Source: Amycolatopsis alba DSM 44262
Lineage (GTDB): Bacteria; Actinomycetota; Actinomycetes; Mycobacteriales; Pseudonocardiaceae
NCBI RefSeq assembly: GCF_000384215.1
Contig: NZ_KB913032.1
Location: forward strand, 4,357,665-4,421,664
Reading direction: 5' to 3'
DNA length: 64,000 bases
This document shows, one piece after another, positions 35,070 through 42,143 of the stretch. The position numbers and the translations under genes are program-made. Position 1 is the first letter of the stretch, and every line of letters starts with the position of its first letter. Below the pieces are notes generated by a model, which saw nothing but the letters and a program-made list of their open reading frames with translations, was not told the origin of the DNA and made no database searches.

Positions 35070-35752
35070 TCAGGCGCTTGTGCGCGGCGTCGACCGCCGT
35101 GCTGCTGACCGTCGGCCTGATGGCCTGCTCGCCGCCGAACCTTGGCCGCGTCGTCCCGCAGGCCGCCGCCCCGGACGGGCTGCGCTCACCGTCGGCGACC
35201 CTCACGCCGCCGCCGACGTCCACCACCACCCCGCGCCCCGGCCCGCAGCCGGAAGAGAAGCACTCGGGCAAGGGGAACGCGTCGGTCCCCATGACCTGGC
35301 CGGCGCGCCTCGGCTTCGTGACCTTCGATTGCCCGAAGTGTTCCGGGCACGTCGCGGTCAACACCGAGAACGAGCTGATCGTCAACGACGTCGGCCCGTA
35401 CAAGGGCACGCAGTGGATCAACGACATGCCCCGCGATCAGGCGAAGACGTTCACCATCAAGGCCAACGCCGCCTGGACGCTGACCATCACCGACGAAAGC
35501 GGCCTGCCCGTGCTCGAACCGGGCAAGCCCCTTTCCGGCAAGAGCGAAGCGGTCTTCGCCGTGCCCGACGCCGTCTCGTCGGTCGCCGTCACCACCAAGA
35601 ACAGCGGTCGCACCGCGGTTTGGGTGCACAGCGGCGACTACTCGGATCTCCCGGTGAACCAGCTCGGCGACTACAAGGGCGACGTGCCCGTCTCCGGCCC
35701 GGCCTTCGTCTCGGTGGAAGGCGACGGGACCTGGACGGTCACCGCGTCGTAG
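35066..35752 (+). CDS. Putative lipoprotein, unknown function
   Basis: 228 aa from GTG 35066, eight bases after AGGGGGAAG. Lipoprotein signal with lipobox LMAC near residue 21, then a Pro/Thr-rich linker and a ~150-residue beta-rich domain: FVTFDCPKCSGHVAVNTE with a CxxC pair and ending GDGTWTVTAS. Its family is not recognised. The CxxC could bind metal or form a disulfide in the exported protein. A hairpin follows at 35761. Confidence 0.72.
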   Translation: MIRRLCAASTAVLLTVGLMACSPPNLGRVVPQAAAPDGLRSPSATLTPPPTSTTTPRPGPQPEEKHSGKGNASVPMTWPARLGFVTFDCPKCSGHVAVNTENELIVNDVGPYKGTQWINDMPRDQAKTFTIKANAAWTLTITDESGLPVLEPGKPLSGKSEAVFAVPDAVSSVAVTTKNSGRTAVWVHSGDYSDLPVNQLGDYKGDVPVSGPAFVSVEGDGTWTVTAS

Positions 35753-35760
35753 GGATGACG

Positions 35761-35794
35761 AAGGCCACCTTCGAGGCTTCCGAAGGTGGCCCTT
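35761..35794. terminator. Bidirectional hairpin between lipoprotein and yajQ
   Basis: Arms AAGGCCACCTTCG (35761-35773) and its complement with one bulge (35781-35794) around a 7-base loop, located between two convergent stops. The AAGG...CCTT core resembles other terminators in this window. Confidence 0.65.
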
Positions 35795-35806
35795 GCCGTG
35801 CCGCTG

Positions 35807-36298
35807 TCAGCGATAGTTCGTGAACTGCAGCGCGATCTCGAAATCCTTGCCCTTCAGCAAGGCGATCACGTCCTGCAGCTGGTCCTTCTTCTTGCCGGAC
35901 ACCCGCAGCTGGTCGCCCTGGATCTGCGCCTGGACACCCTTGGGGCCCTCGTCGCGGATGAACTTGGCGATCTGCTTCGCCTTGTCCGACGCGATCCCCT
36001 GCAGGATCTTGCCGCCCACCTTGTAGATCTTGCCGGACAACGCCGGCTCGTCCGCCTCGAACGCCTTCAGGGAGATGTTGCGCTTGATCAGCTTCTCCTT
36101 GAACACCTCGACCGCGGCCAGCGCGCGTTCCTCGGTCTCGGACTCGATCGCGATCGCCTCTTCACCGGACCAGTCGATCTTGGTCCCGGTACCCCGGAAG
36201 TCGAACCGTGTACCGAGTTCCTTGCTGGCCTGGTTCAGGGCGTTGTCCACCTCCTGGCGATCGACCTTGCTCACCACGTCGAAAGAGGGATCCGCCAC
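35807..36298 (-). CDS. yajQ: YajQ family nucleotide-binding protein
   Basis: 163 aa, exact family length. Sequence opens [22 protein letters not shown] and includes [14 protein letters not shown] and [16 protein letters not shown], all conserved YajQ blocks. Some proteobacterial members bind cyclic di-GMP; others bind nucleotides or RNA, and the role in actinomycetes is unclear. The gene is convergent with the lipoprotein gene and lies upstream of tRNA-Tyr. Confidence 0.93.
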   Translation of the reverse strand: MADPSFDVVSKVDRQEVDNALNQASKELGTRFDFRGTGTKIDWSGEEAIAIESETEERALAAVEVFKEKLIKRNISLKAFEADEPALSGKIYKVGGKILQGIASDKAKQIAKFIRDEGPKGVQAQIQGDQLRVSGKKKDQLQDVIALLKGKDFEIALQFTNYR

Positions 36299-36358
36299 GT
36301 GTTCTCACACCTCGTACTCGCTTGTCAGGAGCTTCCACCCTAGCCCTGTGGAACCCGG

Positions 36359-36389
36359 TTGACCGGCCCGCCACGGCATTGGGTATTCT
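36359..36389 (+). promoter_or_regulatory. Candidate tRNA-Tyr promoter
   Basis: TTGACC (36359-36364) and TATTCT (36384-36389) with a 19-base spacer, 28 bases before the tRNA. The -35 is near consensus and the spacer slightly long. Confidence 0.4.
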
Positions 36390-36417
36390 TTCGTCTCGAC
36401 CGGGCTTGCCCGGCCAC

Positions 36418-36499
36418 GGCGAGTTGCCCGAGCGGCCAAAGGGATCTGACTGTAAATCAGACGGCTACGCCTTCGGGGGTTCGAATCCCTCACTCGCCA
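36418..36499 (+). tRNA. tRNA-Tyr (anticodon GTA)
   Basis: Class II tRNA of 82 bases with a 7-bp acceptor stem (GGCGAGT/ACTCGCC), anticodon GTA at 36452-36454 in CTGACTGTAAATCAG, a long variable arm and the GGTTCGAATCC T-arm. Discriminator base A; no encoded CCA. Confidence 0.97.
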
Positions 36500-36503
36500 C
36501 ACA

Positions 36504-36545
36504 GATCGGCCCTCTGACCTGGGAAACCAGGACCGGGGGCCGATC
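36504..36545 (+). terminator. Rho-independent terminator after tRNA-Tyr
   Basis: GATCGGCCC (36504-36512) pairs with GGGCCGATC (36537-36545), with an inner CCTGG/CCAGG stem, followed by TTGTTT. Confidence 0.75.
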
Positions 36546-36601
36546 TTGTTTCGTGCGGTCGTGTGCAGCCCTGCGCGGCTGGTAGCAGGTGGTGGCCCTG
36601 C

Positions 36602-36976
36602 TCATCGCCCGCGATCACGCCTTTGCGGCCACGCCGGATGGCTGTTCGGTTCGGCCAGGTCTTCGAGGTACGTGTGCTCACTGAAGTCGTCGTCCGTCGC
36701 GGGCGCTCTCCGCGCGCGCCGGGGTGCGGCCGCCGGTTCGGGGGCCGACTCCAGGCTCGCGGCTACCTCGGCCAGCTGCGGCCACAGCTTCTCCTGGGCC
36801 TTCGGCGCGAACAGGGCCTGCGCGAGTGGATGCTCGCAGGTCCCCGCGGCGACCTCGTCCCAGCTGAACTTGCCCTCCCGGACGCAGTTCGCCGCCCGAG
36901 TCAGCCGCGGCGAGGCGTCGGGCCGCTCCGCCGCGAGGCGGAACACCTCGGCCGTGAACTTCGACGCGTCGACCAT
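36602..36976 (-). CDS. Hypothetical protein
   Basis: 124 aa from ATG 36976 with GGAGG nine bases upstream; an in-frame GTG at 36985 overlaps that ribosome site. Mostly helical (FTAEVFRLAAERPDASPRL, EKLWPQLAEVAASLE), with a Pro/Ala/Arg-rich middle and a charged tail. No family is recognised. It resembles small actinomycete-only proteins. It follows the dihydrofolate-reductase-like gene on the same strand after 39 bases and may be co-transcribed. Confidence 0.6.
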   Translation of the reverse strand: MVDASKFTAEVFRLAAERPDASPRLTRAANCVREGKFSWDEVAAGTCEHPLAQALFAPKAQEKLWPQLAEVAASLESAPEPAAAPRRARRAPATDDDFSEHTYLEDLAEPNSHPAWPQRRDRGR

Positions 36977-37015
36977 GATCGGCACCTCCGTCGTTCTCCC
37001 GCCGCCACGCCGACC

Positions 37016-37561
37016 CTACCGAGCCCGGTAGCGCAGCAGCACGATCCCCGAAGCGAATGCCCGCTCCTCCACGAGCCGAAGCTTCGGTACGCCGGTGGCG
37101 CTCTCGAACAGCCGACGGCCTTCCCCGGCCACGACGGGGTGGACGAACAGCCGGTACTCGTCGACGAGCCCCTCGGCGATGAGCGCCCGCACCAGCGAGA
37201 TGCTGCCGGTGGTCACGATGTCCTTGCCCTCGGCGGCCTTCAGCCGCTCGATCTCCGGGCGCAGGGCACCGGAGAGCACCGTCGTGTGCTCCCACTCCGG
37301 CTCCGTCAGCGTGCTGGAGACCACGTATTTGCGCACTGAGTTCAGATAGGCCGAAATACCTGTCGTGTCCTCTGTCTGCTTCGGCCAGTAGCCGTGCATG
37401 TCTTCGAAGGTGACGCGTCCGGTGAGGAACGCGTCGGCGTTTTCACGTTGCTCGCGGAGGGCGGCCAGGACGTCCGGATCGCCGCCTGGGGTGAACCAGT
37501 CGCCCGTCAGTTCGATCACGCCGTCGATCGTGCAGTTCTCCGTGACGATCAGATCCCGCAT
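37016..37561 (-). CDS. Dihydrofolate reductase family (RibD C-terminal-like) protein
   Basis: 181 aa from ATG 37561. The RibD_C/DHFR-like fold opens RDLIVTENCTIDGVIE, with FLTGRVTFEDMHGYWP, KYVVSSTLTEPEW and TTGSISLVRALIAEGLVDEYRLFVHPVVAGEGRRLFE. Members reduce NADPH-dependent substrates but rarely dihydrofolate itself; the substrate is unknown. The start lies 41 bases from the degraded GNAT gene on the other strand. Confidence 0.85.
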   Translation of the reverse strand: MRDLIVTENCTIDGVIELTGDWFTPGGDPDVLAALREQRENADAFLTGRVTFEDMHGYWPKQTEDTTGISAYLNSVRKYVVSSTLTEPEWEHTTVLSGALRPEIERLKAAEGKDIVTTGSISLVRALIAEGLVDEYRLFVHPVVAGEGRRLFESATGVPKLRLVEERAFASGIVLLRYRAR

Positions 37562-37601
37562 GAGCCCGACCGTACCGCCGCCCTCCGACAAGAATGGACC
37601 G

Positions 37602-37821
37602 ATGACCGCGCTGCCACCCTGGCCCGCCGCGTCGCGGGCCCGCGCACCCGACCCGCCAGGAAGCCGAAGACTGGGTGCGACGGCAGCAGACCCGGCACGC
37701 CGAGGGAAGGTGCTACCCCTTCGTGATCACCGCGGACGGGGCGGCAGTCGGCACGATCGGTCTCTGGCTGCGGAAACTCTCCGAAGGCATCGGGATTCTG
37801 CTCCTCTATGTGTCGCCGTGA
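37602..37821 (+). pseudogene. Remnant of a GNAT (RimJ/RimL-type) acetyltransferase
   Basis: An ATG at 37602 gives MTALPPWPAA, the usual start of this family. The recognisable body, however, is in the next frame: QEAEDWVRRQQTRHAEG, YPFVITADGAAVGTIGLWLRKLSEG, then LYVSP and a stop at 37819-37821. Both ends of the acetyltransferase domain are missing: no N-terminal strand-helix region, and no acetyl-CoA loop or C-terminal half. A deletion plus frameshift fits best. The last 16 bases overlap the convergent PPOX gene. Confidence 0.72.
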
Positions 37822-38228
37822 ACCGCGCGCCTCGATGGGTACCACGTCTCACCCGCGGGTTCGCCCGCCATGTTCCAGCTCCACGACACCGTGGGCGTGA
37901 CGCGCGCATAGGTGCCCGGACCGACGATCCCCGTGCGTTCGACGGGATCGGCGGCCTCGCCGTAGATCCGGACACCACGCGCGACGAATGGGTCCAGTGA
38001 GACCAGGTCGTCGATGACCAAGGCGGCTTTCCGTTGTCCCGCTTGGATGTTGCGGAACTTCCGGGTCGCGAGGACTGACGCGCCCCCGCCACCGACCCAG
38101 AAATGTGTCCCGTCGAATTCGAACGCCAGCGGGACCACGTCGGGCTGCTCGCCGTCCTCGGACAGCGTTGCGAAGCGGGCCAGGGGTTGCGAGCGCAGGT
38201 ACGCGATCTCCTCTTCGGTGAAGGCCAT
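37806..38228 (-). CDS. PPOX class F420-dependent oxidoreductase
   Basis: 140 aa. Split-barrel flavin-binding fold: FTEEEIAYLRSQPLARFATLSEDGEQPDVVPLAFE, a strongly conserved opening of the actinomycete family near TIGR04023, then RKFRNIQAGQRKAALVIDDL and RGVRIYGEA. It probably binds F420 and reduces an unknown substrate. ATG at 38228; the stop lies in the GNAT remnant. Confidence 0.84.
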   Translation of the reverse strand: MAFTEEEIAYLRSQPLARFATLSEDGEQPDVVPLAFEFDGTHFWVGGGGASVLATRKFRNIQAGQRKAALVIDDLVSLDPFVARGVRIYGEAADPVERTGIVGPGTYARVTPTVSWSWNMAGEPAGETWYPSRRAVHGDT

Positions 38229-38245
38229 GACGCCATCATCCTCGC

Positions 38246-39460
38246 CTAAGCCGTGAGCGCCTCCGCGTCGTTGAGGATCAGCATGTCGGTGACGAAGCAG
38301 ACCAGGGTGCCGTCGGCTGCCCGGCCGATCCAGGTCGGGTAGCTCCCGTCTCCCCAGCCGGTGGCGAAAGCGATGATGTTGCCGCTCGCTCCGTCCGGGG
38401 TGATGTCGACGTGGGGATCCACCTCGGCGAACTTCTCCATGAGCTCGTCGTCCACTTCGTCGGGGAGGGCGTCGGCGTCGGCGAAACAGCCGGTGCCGCT
38501 GTCCACGCCGTAGCCGTAGAACTCCCCGTCTCCCAGGAAAAGCGCGTTCTGTCCCGGCCAGAGCGCGACTTCCCACGTGGTCACCGGGACGTCGGCGACG
38601 ACGAGTTTGGCGGCGGCGACCCGCTCGTGCGTCGGCTCGTCGACGAAGCGGATCATGGCGAGTTCGACCCGGTGCTCCCCGGCCGGGGCCGTGACCGTGA
38701 AGTGATCGGATTCCGCGTCAAGGAAGGCCGGGTCCGACGCGACGAGCCTGCCGCTGGGCATCCGGAGTTTCCCGGCGTCCCGAAGCTCGATCTCGACGAG
38801 GCCGCGGTTGTTGCTCAACGCGAAGCGCGTGCCCGCGGTGAACATCTCGCCCATGCCGGACGGCCGCAGCGGAACGGACGGCCGCCAAGGACGTTTTTCG
38901 TCGGGAAGCGGCGGATCGGTCTCGGGGGTGTCCGGGAACTGAAGGGTCACCGGTCCCGAATTCGCGAGGGATTCCCAGTCACCGAAGGCGGGCTTCGGCA
39001 TGGTCAGCTCGGACAGCGGTTTGTGCGCGCGGCCGCTGCTGGAGCCGCCCGCGTAGCCGTCGGGTGCCTGATACGCCCAGCCTTCGCCGTCGGGGCCGAA
39101 GGACAGTTCCACGCGACCGGCGGTCTTCTTGTCGAACTCTTCCTGATCGGGGGATTTGTACGTCCATCGCTCGACGCGCACGAGGAACAACGTGCCGTCT
39201 TCGAGCAAGCGGTACTCGTACGAAGCGTTCCGCCTGCCTTGTTCGTCGAGGTGACGGCAGCGGGCGAAGTGGTGCGTCCACGCGATTTCGAGCAGCACCG
39301 ACGGCGCTTCGGTGCCAGGTGGCACCAGGGCGACGGCGTACTGCTCGCCGGTGGCGTCACGTTCCCGCGCGATGTCGGGGGTGAGCCTGCCGACCAGCGC
39401 GCGGGCGGCCGGATCCCAGCCCTCGCAACAGATGACTTCGAGCGAAGTCCCCTCAGACAT
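38246..39460 (-). CDS. DUF4241 domain-containing protein
   Basis: 404 aa from ATG 39460. The N-terminal half is an uncharacterised beta-rich region (YEYRLLEDGTLFLVRVERW). The C-terminal ~200 residues match DUF4241 (ALWPGQ, FYGYGVDSGTGCFAD, GSYPTWIGRAADGTLVCFVTDML). Function is unknown; DUF4241 proteins are widespread single genes. It lies 17 bases upstream of the PPOX gene, so an operon is possible. Confidence 0.75.
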   Translation of the reverse strand: MSEGTSLEVICCEGWDPAARALVGRLTPDIARERDATGEQYAVALVPPGTEAPSVLLEIAWTHHFARCRHLDEQGRRNASYEYRLLEDGTLFLVRVERWTYKSPDQEEFDKKTAGRVELSFGPDGEGWAYQAPDGYAGGSSSGRAHKPLSELTMPKPAFGDWESLANSGPVTLQFPDTPETDPPLPDEKRPWRPSVPLRPSGMGEMFTAGTRFALSNNRGLVEIELRDAGKLRMPSGRLVASDPAFLDAESDHFTVTAPAGEHRVELAMIRFVDEPTHERVAAAKLVVADVPVTTWEVALWPGQNALFLGDGEFYGYGVDSGTGCFADADALPDEVDDELMEKFAEVDPHVDITPDGASGNIIAFATGWGDGSYPTWIGRAADGTLVCFVTDMLILNDAEALTA

Positions 39461-39501
39461 GGAGCGGACCCTAGTGGGCACCGCCGACAAAAAACCAGGA
39501 G

Positions 39502-40140
39502 TTACCCGCGGATCGCGTAGTCGCCGAAGGCCGGTTCCAGCAACTCGAAAGCCCGCTGCGCGGCCTTCGTCACCGCTTCGGCGATCTCGTCGTCGCTCTC
39601 GCCGGCGTGCGAGCGGCGCATGACCTCGCGAAAGAGGACGCGGTCGATCGCGTTGAGCTCGGCGGCCGCCATGACCGGGGTGACGTCGTCCGCGTCGGCT
39701 CCGGTCTCGTTCGCGAGCAGCCCGGCGAGCGCCGCCTCCCGTAGTTCGTGCAGTTCACGCAGCCGTGCGGTCAGGGTCGGGCTCTCCAGCACCATCGTCG
39801 CGAAGGCGGGCCCGGTGAAACCGATCACATGCGAGTGCTCCGCCAGCGCGTCCAGGAAAGTGCGTCGCAGCGCGGCCAGCGCCGACTCGCCCGTCTTCCG
39901 GTCGCGGACGGCGTCCGCCAGCCCGTTGGTGAACTCCGCGTGCTGGTCCAGCGCCAGATCCTCTTTGCGCGCGAAGTAGTTGGTCACGGTCTTCTTCGCG
40001 ACCCTCGCCGCCGTGGCGATCTCGGCGATCGTCGTCTCTTCGAAGCCCTTCTCGATGAAGAGAAGCGTCGCCTTGTCGGAGATCAGCTGCCGCGTCTCCT
40101 GCTTCTTGAGCTCTCGCAAACCCACATCCGCACTGGTCAT
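39502..40140 (-). CDS. TetR family transcriptional regulator
   Basis: 212 aa. The N-terminal helix-turn-helix reads TRQLISDKATLLFIEKGFEETTIAEIATAARVAKKTVTNYFARKEDL, a canonical TetR DNA-binding domain. The C-terminal ligand domain is helical and unassigned. It is divergent from the VOC gene at 40349 and from a tiny ORF at 40237; the intergenic operator candidate suggests it represses one or both and itself. Confidence 0.9.
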   Translation of the reverse strand: MTSADVGLRELKKQETRQLISDKATLLFIEKGFEETTIAEIATAARVAKKTVTNYFARKEDLALDQHAEFTNGLADAVRDRKTGESALAALRRTFLDALAEHSHVIGFTGPAFATMVLESPTLTARLRELHELREAALAGLLANETGADADDVTPVMAAAELNAIDRVLFREVMRRSHAGESDDEIAEAVTKAAQRAFELLEPAFGDYAIRG

Positions 40141-40172
40141 GGGCGAAGTTTACCACCGTCGTAAAAATACTC

Positions 40173-40200
40173 TTGACTTATAGTAGTCCGGATGTAAACT
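40173..40200 (+). promoter_or_regulatory. Promoter towards the VOC gene
   Basis: TTGACT (40173-40178) and TAAACT (40195-40200) with a 16-base spacer in a local AT-rich patch. The -10 lies inside the TetR-type palindrome. Confidence 0.55.
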
Positions 40201-40214
40201 TACGTCCGTACTAC
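40183..40214. promoter_or_regulatory. Candidate TetR operator, 32-bp imperfect palindrome
   Basis: Half-sites 40183-40198 and 40199-40214 match at 13 of 16 positions (left GTAGTCCGGATGTAAA). It sits 43 bases from the tetR start and overlaps the -10 of the divergent promoter, as expected for a repressor site. Confidence 0.6.
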
Positions 40215-40236
40215 CGAATGAGAGAGAAGAGGATCC

Positions 40237-40302
40237 TTGACCGCTCGAATCCCCCAAGGCAGCGAAGGCGCCGACCGCGCGCAGGTCCGCCGGTCGTACT
40301 GA
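40237..40302 (+). other. Tiny ORF of 21 codons between tetR and the VOC gene
   Basis: TTG at 40237 preceded by GAGAGAAGAGG gives MTARIPQGSEGADRAQVRRSY. Its position right after the TetR-controlled promoter is where a transporter often sits. It may be a leader peptide or the fused ends left by an internal deletion of a larger gene. Confidence 0.35.
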
Positions 40303-40348
40303 CCGATCAGCTCATCCGAAACGCACTGCCGACCGAAGGGGATAGCCC

Positions 40349-40729
40349 ATGAACGTCCTTGCCTCCACCGTCTCGCTGACCGTCGACGACGTCGCCGCCT
40401 CCAGCCGCTTCTTCACCGAGCACTTCGGCTTCACCGAACAGATGGCCGCGGAGGGTTTCGTCTCCCTCGGGCATGAGACCGCGAAGCTGGCCATCGTCCT
40501 GCTCCAGGCGGGGATCGAGGTCCTGCCGGAGGAGCTGCGGCAGAAGCGCGCGTCCGGGGTGATCGTGGCCTTCACGGTCGAGAATCTCGAAGCCGAGGAG
40601 AAGCGCCTGCGCGCCGAAGGTGTCGAGATCACGCTGCCGCTGCGGGAAGAGCCGTGGGGAGAACGCCTCTTCATGGTCACCGACCCGAACGGCGTGCCCG
40701 TGGAACTCGTGGAATGGGTGCAGCAGTAA
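40349..40729 (+). CDS. VOC (glyoxalase/bleomycin-resistance) family protein
   Basis: 126 aa. Two beta-alpha-beta-beta-beta modules: STVSLTVDDVAASSRFFTEHFGF at the N-terminus and VTDPNGVPVELVEWVQ with the metal-site Glu at the C-terminus. VOC proteins isomerise, cleave or bind small molecules with a divalent metal. It is probably transcribed from the TetR-controlled promoter. The substrate is unknown. Confidence 0.83.
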   Translation: MNVLASTVSLTVDDVAASSRFFTEHFGFTEQMAAEGFVSLGHETAKLAIVLLQAGIEVLPEELRQKRASGVIVAFTVENLEAEEKRLRAEGVEITLPLREEPWGERLFMVTDPNGVPVELVEWVQQ

Positions 40730-40741
40730 GGAAAAACGAAA

Positions 40742-40772
40742 CGGGGCTTGGTCCACAGTGGACCAAGCCCCG
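40742..40772. terminator. Bidirectional terminator between two VOC genes
   Basis: Arms CGGGGCTTGGTC (40742-40753) and GACCAAGCCCCG (40761-40772) between convergent genes; the top of the stem contains a GTCCACAGTGGAC motif. Confidence 0.8.
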
Positions 40773-40778
40773 GTTCGG

Positions 40779-41168
40779 CTACTTCATCGTGGCGAGCTGG
40801 ATCAGGTTTCCGCAGGTGTCGTCGAAGACGGCGGTGACCACCGGCCCCAGATCGACGGCGTCCTGAGTGAATTCGACGCCCAGCCCCTTGAGTCGCTCGA
40901 CCTCGGCGTACACGTCGTCGACGGCGAACTGGGTGAACGGGATCCCGTCGCCCGCGAGAGCCTTCTTGAACGGCTTCGCCGCGGGGTGGCCGTCCGGTTC
41001 CAGCAGCAGCTCGACGCCGTCGGGGTCGGCGGGGGAGACCACGGTGAGCCAGCGGGCGCCGCCGGTGGGCACGTCGTGTTTCTTGGTGAACCCCAGCTTC
41101 TCGGTGTAGAAGGCGAGAGCCTTGGCCTGGTCGTCGACGAAGACGCTGGTGATGTTGATGCGGATCAC
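40779..41168 (-). CDS. VOC family protein (glyoxalase superfamily)
   Basis: 129 aa; GTG at 41168 overlaps the ArsR-type gene stop (GTGA), so the two are translationally coupled. Fold blocks: NITSVFVDDQAKALAFYTEKLGF and the C-terminal DLGPVVTAVFDDTCGNLIQLATM. ArsR-VOC pairs are common and the regulator usually controls the enzyme. The substrate is unknown; relatives are often annotated as lactoylglutathione-lyase-like without proof. Confidence 0.85.
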   Translation of the reverse strand: MIRINITSVFVDDQAKALAFYTEKLGFTKKHDVPTGGARWLTVVSPADPDGVELLLEPDGHPAAKPFKKALAGDGIPFTQFAVDDVYAEVERLKGLGVEFTQDAVDLGPVVTAVFDDTCGNLIQLATMK

Positions 41169-41455
41169 GGGTTCGGTTCCTCTCGGTCGATGGGCCACCG
41201 CTCGACGATCGACCGCAGCGGGCTCGTGTCGATGTGGTGGAACTTGTAGCGGCCCTGTCGCCGGGTGCGCACCAGGCCTGCCTGTTCGAGCATCGCGAGA
41301 TGCTGCGAGATGGCCTGCCGCGACGAGGTCAGGCCGTGCTTCATGGTCAGCCTGCCGCAGATCTCGAACAGGGTCTGACCGTCCTTTTCGGTCAGCTCGT
41401 CCAGGATGACGCGCCGCGTCGCGTCGCCGATCGCCTTGAACAGGTCGCCGTCCAC
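41165..41455 (-). CDS. ArsR/HTH_5 family transcriptional regulator
   Basis: 96 aa from GTG 41455. Winged helix: LFKAIGDATRRVILDEL, the recognition region TSSRQAISQHLAMLEQAGLV and wing RRQGRYKFHHID. No metal-binding ELCVCDL motif, so it belongs to the non-metal branch that often pairs with VOC or SRPBCC proteins. The TTG at 41473 lies upstream of the -10 element and cannot be used from that promoter; GTG 41455 is at the predicted transcription start, which suggests a leaderless mRNA. Confidence 0.85.
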   Translation of the reverse strand: MDGDLFKAIGDATRRVILDELTEKDGQTLFEICGRLTMKHGLTSSRQAISQHLAMLEQAGLVRTRRQGRYKFHHIDTSPLRSIVERWPIDREEPNP

Positions 41456-41462
41456 CGCTCCA

Positions 41463-41492
41463 GTTATAGGCAAGTCGTCACTTGCCTGTCAA
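41463..41492 (-). promoter_or_regulatory. ArsR promoter with operator in the spacer
   Basis: On the minus strand TTGACA (41492-41487) and TATAAC (41468-41463) are 18 bases apart. The spacer and one flanking base form a perfect palindrome AGGCAAGT-CGTC-ACTTGCCT (41468-41487), an ideal autoregulatory site. Transcription should begin within a few bases of the GTG start. Confidence 0.75.
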
Positions 41493-41498
41493 CTCGGG

Positions 41499-42143
41499 TC
41501 AGGAACCCAGATAGCGCAGGATCGCGAGGACGCGACGGCTGTAGCCCGCGGTGTTGGCCAGTCCGAGCTTGTCGAAGATGGCGTTCACGTGCTTCTCGAC
41601 GGCGCTCTGCGACACGTACAGCGACTCGGCGATCCCGGCGTTCGTGTGGCCCTGCGCCATCTTCTCCAGCACTTCGCGCTCGCGGGCGGTCAGCTTCGCG
41701 AGCGGATCGGTGTGCGTCGTCCGCGCGAGCAGCCGCCGGACCACCTCCGGATCGAACGCCGCCCCGCCCGCGGCGACCCGGTCGAGCGCGTCCAGGAATT
41801 CGCCCACCTGGGCGACCCGGTCCTTCAGGAGATAGCCGACGCGTTCGCCGTCGCCGGTGATCAGCTCGGCGGCGTAGCGCTTCTCGACGTACTGCGAAAG
41901 CACGAGGACCCCGATCCCCGGCCAGCGCTTCCGGATCTCGAGCGCCGCGCGAAGACCTTCGTCGGTGTGCGTCGGCGGCATGCGGACGTCGGAGACGACC
42001 ACGTCCGGCTGATACGCGGCGGTCGTCGAGACGAGCGAGTCACCGTCGCCGACCGACGCCACGACGTCGTGCCCCTCTTCGACCAGCAGCCGGACCAGGC
42101 CCTCGCGCAGCAGGGTCGAGTCCTCGGCGAGGATCACCCGCAC
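41499..42143 (-). CDS. NarL/FixJ-type response regulator
   Basis: 214 aa from GTG 42143; GTG 42137, which overlaps the kinase stop as GTGA, is an alternative. Receiver: MRVILAEDSTLLREGL, phospho-acceptor Asp in VVVSDVRMP (about residue 50) and the Lys of YLLKDRV. The LuxR-type DNA-binding domain is LTAREREVLEKMAQGHTNA with VSQSAVEKHVNAIFDKL. It pairs with the kinase immediately upstream. The target genes are unknown. Confidence 0.92.
   Translation of the reverse strand: MRVILAEDSTLLREGLVRLLVEEGHDVVASVGDGDSLVSTTAAYQPDVVVSDVRMPPTHTDEGLRAALEIRKRWPGIGVLVLSQYVEKRYAAELITGDGERVGYLLKDRVAQVGEFLDALDRVAAGGAAFDPEVVRRLLARTTHTDPLAKLTAREREVLEKMAQGHTNAGIAESLYVSQSAVEKHVNAIFDKLGLANTAGYSRRVLAILRYLGS

Noticed and set aside
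41456..41473. TTG start at 41473 for the ArsR-type regulator
   Set aside because: It lies upstream of the -10 box of the strong promoter and would not be in the transcript.
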